64,000 nt of DNA, taken from contig CAWCJC010000001.1 in the NCBI GenBank assembly GCA_963795835.1, forward strand, positions 806,001 through 870,000. Direction: 5' to 3'. The notes beneath the pieces were generated by a model, which was not told the DNA's origin, made no database searches, and saw nothing but the letters and a program-made list of their open reading frames with translations. The position numbers and the translations under genes were made by a program. This document shows positions 32,427 through 40,916 of the stretch, piece by piece (the first letter of the stretch is position 1; every line of letters starts with the position of its first letter). Origin of the DNA: JALYXI01 sp963795835. GTDB taxonomy: Bacteria; Acidobacteriota; Terriglobia; Bryobacterales; Bryobacteraceae.

Positions 32427-33719
32427 TCAAGCTGCGGAAAAGAGATTCTTGTTGAGGAAGGCGTTGCGGAACTTGCCTTTGGGATCGTAGTGTTTAGCCA
32501 GACTTCTGAAGTCTGCAAAGCGTTCGTAGCGGGCGTGGAGCGCGTCGGGGGACATGGTGAAGAGCTTGCCCCAATGCGGGCGCGCATGGAATGGGGCGAG
32601 TTCGCGTTCGATTGCGGGGAGGAGGGTTCGGACGCTGGGCCAGTCGGGTTTCCAGGTGAAGTGGATGGCGATGCTGGGTTGTTTGTAAGCAGTGCTCATC
32701 CAGAGATCGTCGGCGGCAATGGTGCGGATCTCCGAGATGAGCAGGTGTGGGGTGATGCGGTTCTTGAGGCGTTCCACCGCGAGGATGGCATCAACGGCAT
32801 TGCGGCGCGGAAGGAGATATTCCGACTGAAGCTCTTTGCCCGCGCTGGGGGTGAAGCCCATTTTGAAGTGGGGAAGACGGTCGTACCAAGGCCCAGGAAC
32901 GCCCAGTTGTTCGGTGCAGTTTTCGGGGGAGAGTTCCGAGATGGGATGGAGATTTTGGGTGGCGATTTTGGCTCCGTGGAAATCCTGTGGGGCGGCGAAG
33001 GGGGCGCGCGCTTTGATCCAGAGTTCGCGAATGATTTGGTTTTGCCAGTCGGTGAAGAGGCTGACGCTATAGCCGGAGGACTGGATTGCGTCGAAGTTTT
33101 GAATCAGTTCTGTGAGCGGGAGATTTTGGTAGACGTATTGGCGAACTTGAAAGGTGGGTTGAAGTTTGAGGGTTACGGCTGTGATGACGCCGAGGGCTCC
33201 GAGGCCGACAATGGCACCTGGGAAGTCGGGATCGGTTTTCGAGAGTCTGATTCGGTCTCCTTCGGCGTTCAGGAACTCTATGGCTTCTACGGCGGAGGCG
33301 AGATTCCCGTTCTGTTCACCTGAGCCGTGGGTCGCGGTGGTGCAGGCGCCCGCGACAGAGATGTGGGGGAGTGAGGCCAGGTTGTGGAGCGCGAAGCCGC
33401 GCTGGTCGAGATAGGGGCCGAGGAGTCCGTAGGTGACGCCTGGGCCTACAGTGACGGCTGGCGCGGTTGGGTCCAGGGCGATGTTGCGCATGGACTTCAG
33501 GCTGAGCAGGGCGTGCTGGCTATCGGCTATGGTGTTGAAGCAGTGGCGGCTGCCTAGGATTTTCAGGTTTTTGTTGGATTTCAGGAATTTTTGGATTTGG
33601 TCTGTGGTGGTGGCTTCCTGGATGTGCGCGTTGTAGGTGATGTTGCCAGACCAGTTGGTGGGTTTCGGCTCTGGGGCGAGCGCGCCTAGCGTGGTTTTTA
33701 GGAATTGGCGTTTGTTCAT
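32427..33719 (-). CDS. FAD-dependent alditol oxidase-like protein, Tat-exported
   Basis: Protein of 430 residues of the vanillyl-alcohol-oxidase/ALO type. The N-terminus MNKRQFLKTTLGAL resembles a Tat signal with a single Arg. The FAD domain has GSRHCFNTIADS, whose His59 aligns with the covalently flavinylated His of alditol/xylitol oxidases, and ISVAGACTTATHGSG. The C-terminus (HYDPKGKFRNAFLN) is typical of the ALO domain. It should oxidise a polyol or aldonolactone with O2 or a periplasmic acceptor. The start overlaps the cytochrome-TPR gene by four bases, making it the third gene of an operon with CRTAC1. Confidence 0.85.
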   Translation of the reverse strand: MNKRQFLKTTLGALAPEPKPTNWSGNITYNAHIQEATTTDQIQKFLKSNKNLKILGSRHCFNTIADSQHALLSLKSMRNIALDPTAPAVTVGPGVTYGLLGPYLDQRGFALHNLASLPHISVAGACTTATHGSGEQNGNLASAVEAIEFLNAEGDRIRLSKTDPDFPGAIVGLGALGVITAVTLKLQPTFQVRQYVYQNLPLTELIQNFDAIQSSGYSVSLFTDWQNQIIRELWIKARAPFAAPQDFHGAKIATQNLHPISELSPENCTEQLGVPGPWYDRLPHFKMGFTPSAGKELQSEYLLPRRNAVDAILAVERLKNRITPHLLISEIRTIAADDLWMSTAYKQPSIAIHFTWKPDWPSVRTLLPAIERELAPFHARPHWGKLFTMSPDALHARYERFADFRSLAKHYDPKGKFRNAFLNKNLFSAA

Positions 33720-35302
33720 GGTTGAGGCGTTCCCTTACGGTCACTGATCGGAGCGGGATTGTGTGCGTTTGCCAGGTTGCGACTGGCGGTTTGATTTTGC
33801 GGGTCAATTTTGAGGGCTGCTTCGAACTGTTTGATGGCTTCCGGTAGGTTGCCCGTTCTCGCCAGGAGGGTGCCGTAGTCGGTTAGGGCGTCGGAGTTTG
33901 TTGGGTCGAGTTGGCAGGCTTTGGCGTATTCCGGAATCGCTTCGGGGAATTGTTTTTGTTGGATATAGATATTGCCCAAATTGAGGTGGGCCGCTGCGTC
34001 TTCCGGGTTCAGAGCAAGGTACGTGCGGTATTCCGTGATGGCGCCTTGTAAGTCATCGAGAACTGTGAGCGCTCTGGCCAGGTTGTAGTGGGCTTCGGAG
34101 TAGGTAGGAGCGTGGAGCGTAACTTCACGCCATTGTTTCAGGGCTTCGGCGTTGCGGCCTTCCGCGGAGAGCGCCGCACCCAGGGCATTCCTGGCTGCTG
34201 GTTCGGTAGGCGAGATTTTGACGGCGGCTTCGAGCTGCGCGATTGCTTCCTGGTTGCGGGATTCGGAGGCATACAGAGCGCCGAGGTTATAGTGCGCGAT
34301 ATAGTCGGCCGGGTATTTTTCGAGGCGGCGCTGCATGATGGCTTCCTGGAGGGGGAGGCGCGCGTCGCCTTGCGCGGGTTGATCCGTGGGGAGGACTTGC
34401 AGCCAAACGTGACCCATTTCATCGCTGGCGCGGTCGCCGGTGCGCACTTCTTTGCCGGTGGGGTTGTCGTAGGTGATGCGCATGTGGATCGTCGTATTTT
34501 TGGGAAGGGCGATAGGTTCGCGATAGGTGAAGACGCCCTGCCAGTTTAGATCCCATTTGGGGATGTCGATCAGTTCTTTGCGTGTGTTGTTCGGGAGTAT
34601 GGCCCACGCCTCGATGTGTTTGCCCAGGTAATGCGCGTGGGGATAAATGCGTTGGAGCTTAACTGAGATCGGGAGAGTGAGGTGGTCTGTGATGAAGGCC
34701 GTCTGCGAGTGCGGGGGGATGCGGATGGCTCCATCGTGTTCGAGTTGCAGGAGCATGGGGAATTCCGTGGGTGGGGTTTGGGCGTAGTAGAGGGCGATGC
34801 TCGGCTGGATGACTTCCGGCTTGCCCGAGGGGCGCAGGTGGAGGTTGAGGATGAGATCTGTACCGGGTTCGAGGCGCCAGGATTGTGAGGGAGCCTCTTC
34901 TTCTGGAGGGCTGCCGGGCTTCCAGAAGAGGAAGTGGCTGTCGGGGTTGAAGGTGTCGCCGGATTCGGTGGTGATGTCCATGCCGGGGAAGCCGGGTTGG
35001 CCGTCCTGATTGTTACGCTGGCGGAGCGCGCGGGTGCGGTCTTGGATGATGTTGGCGTGGTGGATCAGCTTGGGGTTGCCTGGATTGAGGACGATCGACT
35101 TGATGTAGTGGGCCTGGCCTGGGGGAATGGGAATGATGAAGTTGCGGAAGACGTCCGGGCCTTCGGCGGGGAGTGTATAGGGTTCGGGAACTTGGAGAAT
35201 CAGGTCCGGGGTGGTTCTGTTCCGCTGCGGGTCCGGGACCACAACGTTCAGATTGCGCTTCGCCTTCGGTGGGCGACCGGGACCATTCTTGGAGGGTTTC
35301 AA
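33716..35302 (-). CDS. Monooxygenase-like and TPR part of a cytochrome-monooxygenase-TPR protein
   Basis: The frame gives 528 residues, but its first ~35 are not protein-like. The real sequence starts in another frame at 35540 and switches at about 35230-35290. From PDLILQVPEPYTLPAEGPDV the sequence follows the family of periplasmic copper type II monooxygenase-like domains (HHANIIQD, FLFWKPGSPP, RIYPHAHYLGKHIEAWA with a His pair). From ~330 there are at least five TPRs (AHYNLGALYASESRNQEAIA, AHLNLGNIYIQQKQFPEAIP). The extreme C-terminus ISDRKGTPQP is encoded by a dispersed repeat. The stop overlaps the alditol-oxidase start. Confidence 0.8.
   Translation of the reverse strand: MKPSKNGPGRPPKAKRNLNVVVPDPQRNRTTPDLILQVPEPYTLPAEGPDVFRNFIIPIPPGQAHYIKSIVLNPGNPKLIHHANIIQDRTRALRQRNNQDGQPGFPGMDITTESGDTFNPDSHFLFWKPGSPPEEEAPSQSWRLEPGTDLILNLHLRPSGKPEVIQPSIALYYAQTPPTEFPMLLQLEHDGAIRIPPHSQTAFITDHLTLPISVKLQRIYPHAHYLGKHIEAWAILPNNTRKELIDIPKWDLNWQGVFTYREPIALPKNTTIHMRITYDNPTGKEVRTGDRASDEMGHVWLQVLPTDQPAQGDARLPLQEAIMQRRLEKYPADYIAHYNLGALYASESRNQEAIAQLEAAVKISPTEPAARNALGAALSAEGRNAEALKQWREVTLHAPTYSEAHYNLARALTVLDDLQGAITEYRTYLALNPEDAAAHLNLGNIYIQQKQFPEAIPEYAKACQLDPTNSDALTDYGTLLARTGNLPEAIKQFEAALKIDPQNQTASRNLANAHNPAPISDRKGTPQP
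33726..33755 (+). repeat. Dispersed repeat, copy 1
   Basis: GGCGTTCCCTTACGGTCACT followed by GATCGGAGCGG. It matches the copy at 42149-42180 at about 27 of 32 positions in the same orientation. This copy overlaps the 3' end of the cytochrome-TPR gene and encodes its last residues. Short repeats centred on the CCGTAAGGG core are, to my knowledge, common in acidobacterial genomes. Confidence 0.55.
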
Positions 35303-35540
35303 TTTGCTGGGGGGTTAGGGTCCGCTTGTCTTTGAAGGCATCGTTCTTGGGGAGCCAAGGCGGCATGTAATGCGACTTCGTGACTTCCCCTATTTGTTTG
35401 GCGTGCTTTCTCGCTTCCTCGAAGGTGGTGAGCGGGAAGGGGGCAATTTCATTTTGCCTGTGGCACGGAACGCAGTTTTGGTTGAGGATGGGGGCGACGT
35501 TCTGCGTGTACGTGATTTGCGCTACCAGGAACAGCATCAT
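35013..35540 (-). pseudogene. N-terminal haem-c part of the cytochrome-monooxygenase-TPR protein
   Basis: Starts MMLFLVAQITYTQNVAPILN, then CVPCH, a haem-c motif typical of Planctomycete-type cytochromes, and ARKHAKQIGEVTKSHYMPPW and TPQQIETLQEWSRS. This is the constant first ~80 residues of the family, continued in the other frame after one skipped base. Sequence past about 35230 in this frame is out of frame. Its ATG overlaps the CRTAC1 stop by four bases. Confidence 0.75.
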
Positions 35541-37228
35541 TTGGTTTCGGTAATGGTTACGACCTGGTTGGCTTTCGCGGTTTGTTTGTCGATTTTGCCT
35601 GTCGGCCAGTGTACTTCGATTTGGGCCTCCGTGGCTTTCCCGAGACCAAAGTGTACGCGCTGGTCGCTTTGGGAGATGTAGCTTCCTCCGCTTCTGACTT
35701 CGTCCATCTGGCGGCGGCCATTTTCGGGAGTGCAGTAGACCTTGGCTCCTATGCCGGAGCGGTTCGTGACTGTGCCTATGGTTTTCACTTTGAGCCAGTT
35801 GTTCTTTGTGGTGGAGTCGCAGCGCAGGAGTTGGGGATAGTCGTTGACGCAGTTGACGGCGATATCGAGCGTGCCATCGTTGTTGAAGTCGCCTATGGCG
35901 AGACCTCTTCCCGACACTGTTTCGGTGATGCCTGGACCGGCTTCCAGCGAGACGTCCTGGAATTTGCCTTTGCCATCGTTCCGGTAGAGAACTTTTCGCT
36001 CCTTGTAGCCGGACTCATTGGCATTTTCGGCGACTTCGGGGTAGACGTGGCCGTTGCAAGTGATGATATCGATCAAGCCATCATTATCGAAATCCAAGAA
36101 GCTGGCGCCCCAGCCGAGGAACCTGGTATTGCGGCCTAAGCCGGATTGGAACGTCATATCCTCGAAAGTGTTGTTGCCCATGTTGCGGTAAAGCGTGGAG
36201 GTGTCGCCCGCGAAGTTGGTTTTGAAGATCGCGAGTTTGCCATCGCCATAGAGATCGGCCGCGGTGACGCCCATGCCGGCTTGCGTTTTGCCGTCGGGGC
36301 CGAAGGCTACGCCGGATTCGACGCCGATGTCGGTGAAGGTGCCGTCATGGTTGTTGCGGAAGAGGGCGGAGGGACTGGAATCGTCAGCGACGTAAATGTC
36401 GGGCCAGCCGTCGTTATCGAAATCGCCCACCAGGACTCCTAAGCCGTAGGTGCCTTGCTTTTTCAGGATGCCGGATTTTTCGGAGACGTCTTCAAAGGTG
36501 CCATCGCCGCGGTTGTGGAAGAGGATGTCTTTGCCGCCCTGGAGGCCAGGAGGGCCGCAGGCTACGAGCAGGCCTTTGTAGAGACAGGGGCCGGATTCGG
36601 GGAGAGGCGCAGTCTTGGGGTCGAAATCGATGTAGTTGGCTACGTAGAGATCGAGATGGCCGTCGCGGTCGTAGTCGAGGAAGGCACAACCGGTGTTCCA
36701 GCGTTTCAGGCCGGTGGTGGTACGGGTGCTAACGCCGGACTTGAGAGCTACGTCGGTGAAGGTGCCGTTGCCGTTGTTGCGATAGAGGGAGCAATCGCCC
36801 CAATAGGTGACGAAGAGATCTTCGTGGCCGTCGTTGTTGTAGTCGCCGGTGCAGACGCCTTGGCCCCAACCGGTTCGGGCTACGCCAGACTTTAGCGTGA
36901 CATCTGTGAAAGTCCCGTCGCGGTTGTTCTTGTAGAGGCGGGAGACGGGTTGTGGGCCGGATTGGGCTTGAAATCTGGTGCCGTTCACGAAGAAGAGGTC
37001 TAGCCAGCCGTCGTTATCGTAGTCGAAGAAGGCGACTCCGCAGCCCGTGGTTTCGAGCAGATATTTGTTGGATTTCTCGGCGCCGAAAACGGTTTTGTGA
37101 TTTAGACCGGATTCGCGGGCGATGTTCTTGAAGGAGATGGGGAGGGCTGTCGCGGAGAGGAGTTGGTCTACGGAGAAAACGGGGAGGGTGGCGCAGAGGG
37201 ACTTGAGGATTGTGCGGCGGGAGGGCAT
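35537..37228 (-). CDS. CRTAC1-family FG-GAP/ASPIC-UnbV protein, Tat-exported
   Basis: Protein of 563 residues with a twin-arginine signal (PSRRTILKSL). Many FG-GAP/VCBS repeats with calcium-loop DxDxDG sequences follow (FFDYDNDGWLDLFFVNG, GDYNNDGHEDLFV, FLDYDRDGHLDLYVANY, GDFDNDGWPDIYVADD), forming a beta-propeller. The C-terminal ASPIC/UnbV domain is complete (GIGAKVYCTPENG, QSDQRVHFGLGKATEAQIEV, HWPTGKID). Such proteins are extracytoplasmic and often adjoin cytochrome-TPR proteins, as here. It is the first gene of the three-gene operon. Its ATG directly follows the T-tract of the preceding terminator, leaving no Shine-Dalgarno. Confidence 0.9.
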   Translation of the reverse strand: MPSRRTILKSLCATLPVFSVDQLLSATALPISFKNIARESGLNHKTVFGAEKSNKYLLETTGCGVAFFDYDNDGWLDLFFVNGTRFQAQSGPQPVSRLYKNNRDGTFTDVTLKSGVARTGWGQGVCTGDYNNDGHEDLFVTYWGDCSLYRNNGNGTFTDVALKSGVSTRTTTGLKRWNTGCAFLDYDRDGHLDLYVANYIDFDPKTAPLPESGPCLYKGLLVACGPPGLQGGKDILFHNRGDGTFEDVSEKSGILKKQGTYGLGVLVGDFDNDGWPDIYVADDSSPSALFRNNHDGTFTDIGVESGVAFGPDGKTQAGMGVTAADLYGDGKLAIFKTNFAGDTSTLYRNMGNNTFEDMTFQSGLGRNTRFLGWGASFLDFDNDGLIDIITCNGHVYPEVAENANESGYKERKVLYRNDGKGKFQDVSLEAGPGITETVSGRGLAIGDFNNDGTLDIAVNCVNDYPQLLRCDSTTKNNWLKVKTIGTVTNRSGIGAKVYCTPENGRRQMDEVRSGGSYISQSDQRVHFGLGKATEAQIEVHWPTGKIDKQTAKANQVVTITETK

Positions 37229-37260
37229 GAAAAAAGGGAGGCCTTTGAAGCCTCCCTTTA
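37229..37260 (-). terminator. Intrinsic terminator after the TonB receptor
   Basis: On the minus strand AAAGGGAGGC pairs with GCCTCCCTTT (37259-37250 with 37242-37233), 10 bp, with a seven-base loop, followed by six consecutive Ts (37235-37230). It lies 14 bases after the receptor stop. The T-tract ends two bases before the ATG of the next gene. Confidence 0.85.
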
Positions 37261-37274
37261 TAGTTTAGGACCGC

Positions 37275-39056
37275 TTAGAAATCTAAGCGGAGGGCGAACT
37301 GCATGCGGCGCATTTGGGCACCGGATGCCAACCCTGTGATCTGGCCGGGGTTACCGCCGTTTACGTTGCTGTTCGGCAGGCCCAGGTTGGTGTGGTTGAA
37401 CAAGTTGTAGGCCTCACCGCGAAGTGAGGTGCGGAAGCGCTCGGTGATCCTGAAGTTCTTGGCCACGGAGAGATCCTGATTGATGAAGATTGGCCCACGG
37501 AGAGTGTTGTAGCCGTAGTTGCCAAAGGTGTTCGCGGCTGGAATCGCGAAGGCCTGGTTGATGGTGCCATCGGAGTTGTAGGCCAGCCAGTGATCGCGAT
37601 TTTGGTTCGAAGCGTAGGGATCGCCCGTGCCTTTATCGGGACGTCCGCCCGGGCCCTGATTGGGACGGTTTGAGAGACCCGTCAGATTCGGGGTGAAAGG
37701 GAGACCGCTATAGAAGGACGTGACGCCGCTCAGTGTCCATCCGCCTAAACCGTAATCGACATAGCGGTTCATATTGGCACCGTATTTCCGGCCATGGCCG
37801 AAGGGAATGTCGTAAGTCTGAGCGATGGTCAAGCCATGGTCAGAGATGGAGTTCTCACGGCCGCGGCCGAGAGGACGGTTGTAGAGGATGTCATAGGAAT
37901 CCGACGAATCGGAGACCGCGTCCTGCCAGGTGTAGCTGAGCTGCGTGGAGTAGCCATTCGAGAAGTTCCGCTTCAACTGAACCTGCATCGAATTGTAGTA
38001 GTTGGTGAGGCACTGGCAATAGAGATCGATGCCCTGCGTCCAGTGGAGCGGCAACCCATTGGCGCCGATCTTGTTATAAAACGGCTTCAGCGTGTTGGCA
38101 TCGGCGACGCCAGGAACGAAGGCGGCTTGGTTCACGTTGTAATTAAAACCATCGCCCGAACCGGGACCGACGTGGCGGCCGACATTACCGACGTACCCAA
38201 CAGACAGCGAAGTATTGCTGGCGATCTGGCGTTCAACGGTAAGGTTATACGCTTCGACGCGCGGCAGGCGAACGTCAGCTGAGCGGGCTTTCGCGCCAAC
38301 GCCATCGGGCAGAATGAACTGTCCGGAAGCAGGGACGGTGAAGAGGCCCGCGGGGCTGGGCGGACCTTGAGCCAGGGTGAAGACAGTCTGGAAGGCCTGA
38401 CCATTGGGACTGCTGGGGGTCTGATTGAACAGGACCGGAGGATTCTGGGTGACGTTGTGGCCGAAGGTGGCGCCGAACGTACCGAGTTCATAAGACCAGC
38501 CATAACCGGAGCGGATGACTGTCTTCGGGTTCAGCTGATATGCAATGCCGAGGCGCGGAGCGAAATTCAGGTAATTCATCGTCTGAACGCCATGATCGGA
38601 AACGTTGCCGACTCCGAAGACGTTGATCAGGCCGGTGCGAAGATCGAGCTGCGCGCCGTTGCCCTTGCCGTTGACCGTTTCAGGGAACACGAGTTCCCAA
38701 CGGAGACCAATGTTAACCGTGAGCTTCGGAGTGACGCGATAAGAATCCTGGCCATAGAAGAACCAGCGGCGCTGGCGTTCCGCGGCGTTGGTAGAGCTGC
38801 TGACGTAACGGGAGAAGCCGGTTACATCACCCAGGAGGAAGGTGGCGTAGGAGAGACCACCCTGCGCGCCGTTGCCGACCGAGTTGATCACGCCGGTGTT
38901 ATCGGTGTTGAAGGACAGTTCACCGGCGCGGTGTGAATCGCTCGGAACGCGGAGGTTCTTGGCGTAACGGATATCGGCACCGAACTTGATGGTGTGGTTG
39001 CCAACGATCTTGGTGGTGTTGCTGGTGAATTGATACTGGCCTTCATCCTCGTTCAA
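37275..39056 (-). CDS. TonB-dependent receptor, C-terminal frame of a broken gene
   Basis: The frame gives 593 residues covering most of the outer-membrane barrel (TIKFGADIRYAKNLRVPSDS, GLRWELVFPETVNGKGNGAQ, PRLGIAYQLNPKTVIRSGYG) and ends MQFALRLDF, a classical C-terminal aromatic signature. The N-terminal plug and regulatory domain are in another frame upstream. The same frame can be read upstream of its first ATG as LPYFNFGSPGGLSDSTLG and GANQCNCPLNEDEGQYQF, joining the other piece at about 39145. Together they make an Oar-like receptor of about 1145 residues. Confidence 0.87.
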   Translation of the reverse strand: MNEDEGQYQFTSNTTKIVGNHTIKFGADIRYAKNLRVPSDSHRAGELSFNTDNTGVINSVGNGAQGGLSYATFLLGDVTGFSRYVSSSTNAAERQRRWFFYGQDSYRVTPKLTVNIGLRWELVFPETVNGKGNGAQLDLRTGLINVFGVGNVSDHGVQTMNYLNFAPRLGIAYQLNPKTVIRSGYGWSYELGTFGATFGHNVTQNPPVLFNQTPSSPNGQAFQTVFTLAQGPPSPAGLFTVPASGQFILPDGVGAKARSADVRLPRVEAYNLTVERQIASNTSLSVGYVGNVGRHVGPGSGDGFNYNVNQAAFVPGVADANTLKPFYNKIGANGLPLHWTQGIDLYCQCLTNYYNSMQVQLKRNFSNGYSTQLSYTWQDAVSDSSDSYDILYNRPLGRGRENSISDHGLTIAQTYDIPFGHGRKYGANMNRYVDYGLGGWTLSGVTSFYSGLPFTPNLTGLSNRPNQGPGGRPDKGTGDPYASNQNRDHWLAYNSDGTINQAFAIPAANTFGNYGYNTLRGPIFINQDLSVAKNFRITERFRTSLRGEAYNLFNHTNLGLPNSNVNGGNPGQITGLASGAQMRRMQFALRLDF

Positions 39057-40713
39057 AGGGCAGTTGCACTGATTTGCGCCCAGAGAGTAGCCGAGGGTGG
39101 AATCGGAGAGCCCGCCGGGGCTTCCAAAGTTGAAGTACGGTAAGCCCAGAGGTGAAGGTCTTATCGAGGTTCAAACCGGGAATACCAGCGTCGGTCGCCT
39201 GCTGGCCGCCGTAGCCGTTCGGGGTGGTGTTGACGTTGTACTTCACGTAACCGAAGCGGAAATCCGTGATCAGGGTCGGAGTGAAGGTATGGGTCAGGCC
39301 GATAGAAATACTCTGGTTGCGGACATAGGAGTTACCGGCAAAGTTCACCGAGTTGAATGCGGGTCCGCCGGCGATGTTGCCGAAGGCTCCGACCGCGCTG
39401 CGGGCAAACTGGTGGTTGCTGTAACGGCCGAAGATGGAGGTTTTGTCGTTAAGGAAGTAGTCTTCGCGCGTGTCCCACTTGTTGGCGTCGAAGGAACCCC
39501 CGCCCGAAGCGGCATAGTTGTTGAACGGGCTGCCGAAGTTGGTGTTAGGAAGCGGGAAATACTGAAGGATCTTGAGCGCTTGAGGGCTGAGACGGTTTGT
39601 GGGAATCCGGTTGCCGGGGAACGCGGTGCGGCCGAGACCCGTCACGGGATCGCCGGTCGCGGGGTCGTAGATCTTATTGATGGGGTTGAAGGCTACGTAC
39701 TCGCTGAAGTCGCCTTGGCGCGCGAGGGCGGTGGGTACAGTGGTGAGCACCGAACCTCCGAAGCGCTGGCGAACCAGTTCCGCATCGCCGAAGAAGAACA
39801 ACTTGTTCTTGATGATTTTGCCGCCGATGGAACCGCCAAACTGGTTGAAGCGGAGGATGGGCGCGCCGTTCGGTTCGGAGAAAGGATCACGGCCGAAATC
39901 AGAGAAGCCGCGAGAGTTATTGCGGAAGTAGTCGAACGCCGAACCGTGAAGCTGGTTGGTGCCGGACTTCGTGGAGCTATTCAGGATGCCCGCGCCGGCG
40001 TAGCCGAATTCCGCGTCATAGTCCTGGGCGGCGATTTTGGTCTCGCTAAGCGAATCAATGTTGGGGTTGATCACCGTGATGCCGAGAATTGGATCCTGAT
40101 TCTCGGTACCGTCCAACTGAAAGCCGGTGCCGCTGAAGTGCTGTCCGTTGACTTCGATCTGAATGCTGCCCTGCGGATCTTCGCTTGATGCGTGAGCAAA
40201 GTTGAGGCGCGAAGTGCCAGGCGTCAGCAATGTGTAGGCTTGCGCATTACGGCCCAGACTTGGCAACTCGATGAGCTGCTTGGCGGAGAAGGTAGTCTGG
40301 ACGTCCGCGCGATCCGCTTGCAGGGTCGGCGGAGCTGCCGAGACTTCGACCGTCTCCGTGGTGGCGCCAACTTGAAGAGCGACATCAACGCGGGCGGCTT
40401 GATCCACCTGGACGATAATGTTGCGCTGAATGGCCTTGGTGAATCCCGTTGCGGATACTTCTACGCTATAGGAGCCCGGAATCAGCTGCCCTTTGGTGTA
40501 GTTGCCCGAATCGTTGGTCTTGACGTCCGATCGCGTGTCTTTTGACTCGTCAACGATCGTTACAGTTGCGTTAGGAACGGCGCTACCACTAGCATCGGTA
40601 ACGGTTCCGAAAATGTTTCCGAAAACCTGCTGCGCTAAGGTGCTGGCCGGTGTGGCAAGCGCAAGTAGCGCAATGAAAATCGCATTCCGATTTACGAGAC
40701 GGAATGAATCCAT
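39043..40713 (-). pseudogene. TonB-dependent receptor, N-terminal frame of a broken gene
   Basis: Holds the signal peptide (AIFIALLALATPASTLAQQ), the carboxypeptidase-regulatory domain (NIFGTVTDASGSAVPNATVT), the plug (LIELPSLGRNAQAYTLLTPG, GFQLDGTENQDPILGI) and the first strands. It is good protein up to LDKTFTSGL. The last ~30 residues (TVLQLWKPRRALRF) are out of frame. Removing one G from the GGG at about 39146-39148 yields TSGLPYFNF and a continuous receptor. The promoter with a palindromic operator lies upstream. Confidence 0.83.
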
Positions 40714-40760
40714 GTAAAACCCCCTTGAAGTACGAAGCTACGGTGCTCCGCTTATACGAC

Positions 40761-40801
40761 TAATCGAAATCGATTATATAAGCCTTTTAACCTGCCTGCA
40801 A
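40761..40801 (-). promoter_or_regulatory. TonB-receptor promoter with a palindromic operator
   Basis: On the minus strand a perfect -10 TATAAT (40778-40773) is preceded 17 bases upstream by TTGCAG (40801-40796), a weak -35. Overlapping the -10 is the palindrome TAATCG-AAAT-CGATTA (40761-40776). The arms are six-base exact inverted repeats, sized for a helix-turn-helix dimer such as a LacI- or GntR-type repressor. The start codon is about 50 bases further on. Confidence 0.5.
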
Positions 40802-40916
40802 TATACAATGCACGCGGTGTGTCTACTAGGCAATGCTAACTATTGGGTATGTTTTAGTAATGGTAAAAACTACACCCAGTAATTCAGTGCAGCAACTCTT
40901 TTCGTAACATTGCGGA

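Noticed and set aside
39097..40188. 363-codon plus-strand frame opposite the broken TonB receptor
   Set aside because: It spans the frameshift region but has no family resemblance, while both minus-strand frames read as one receptor.
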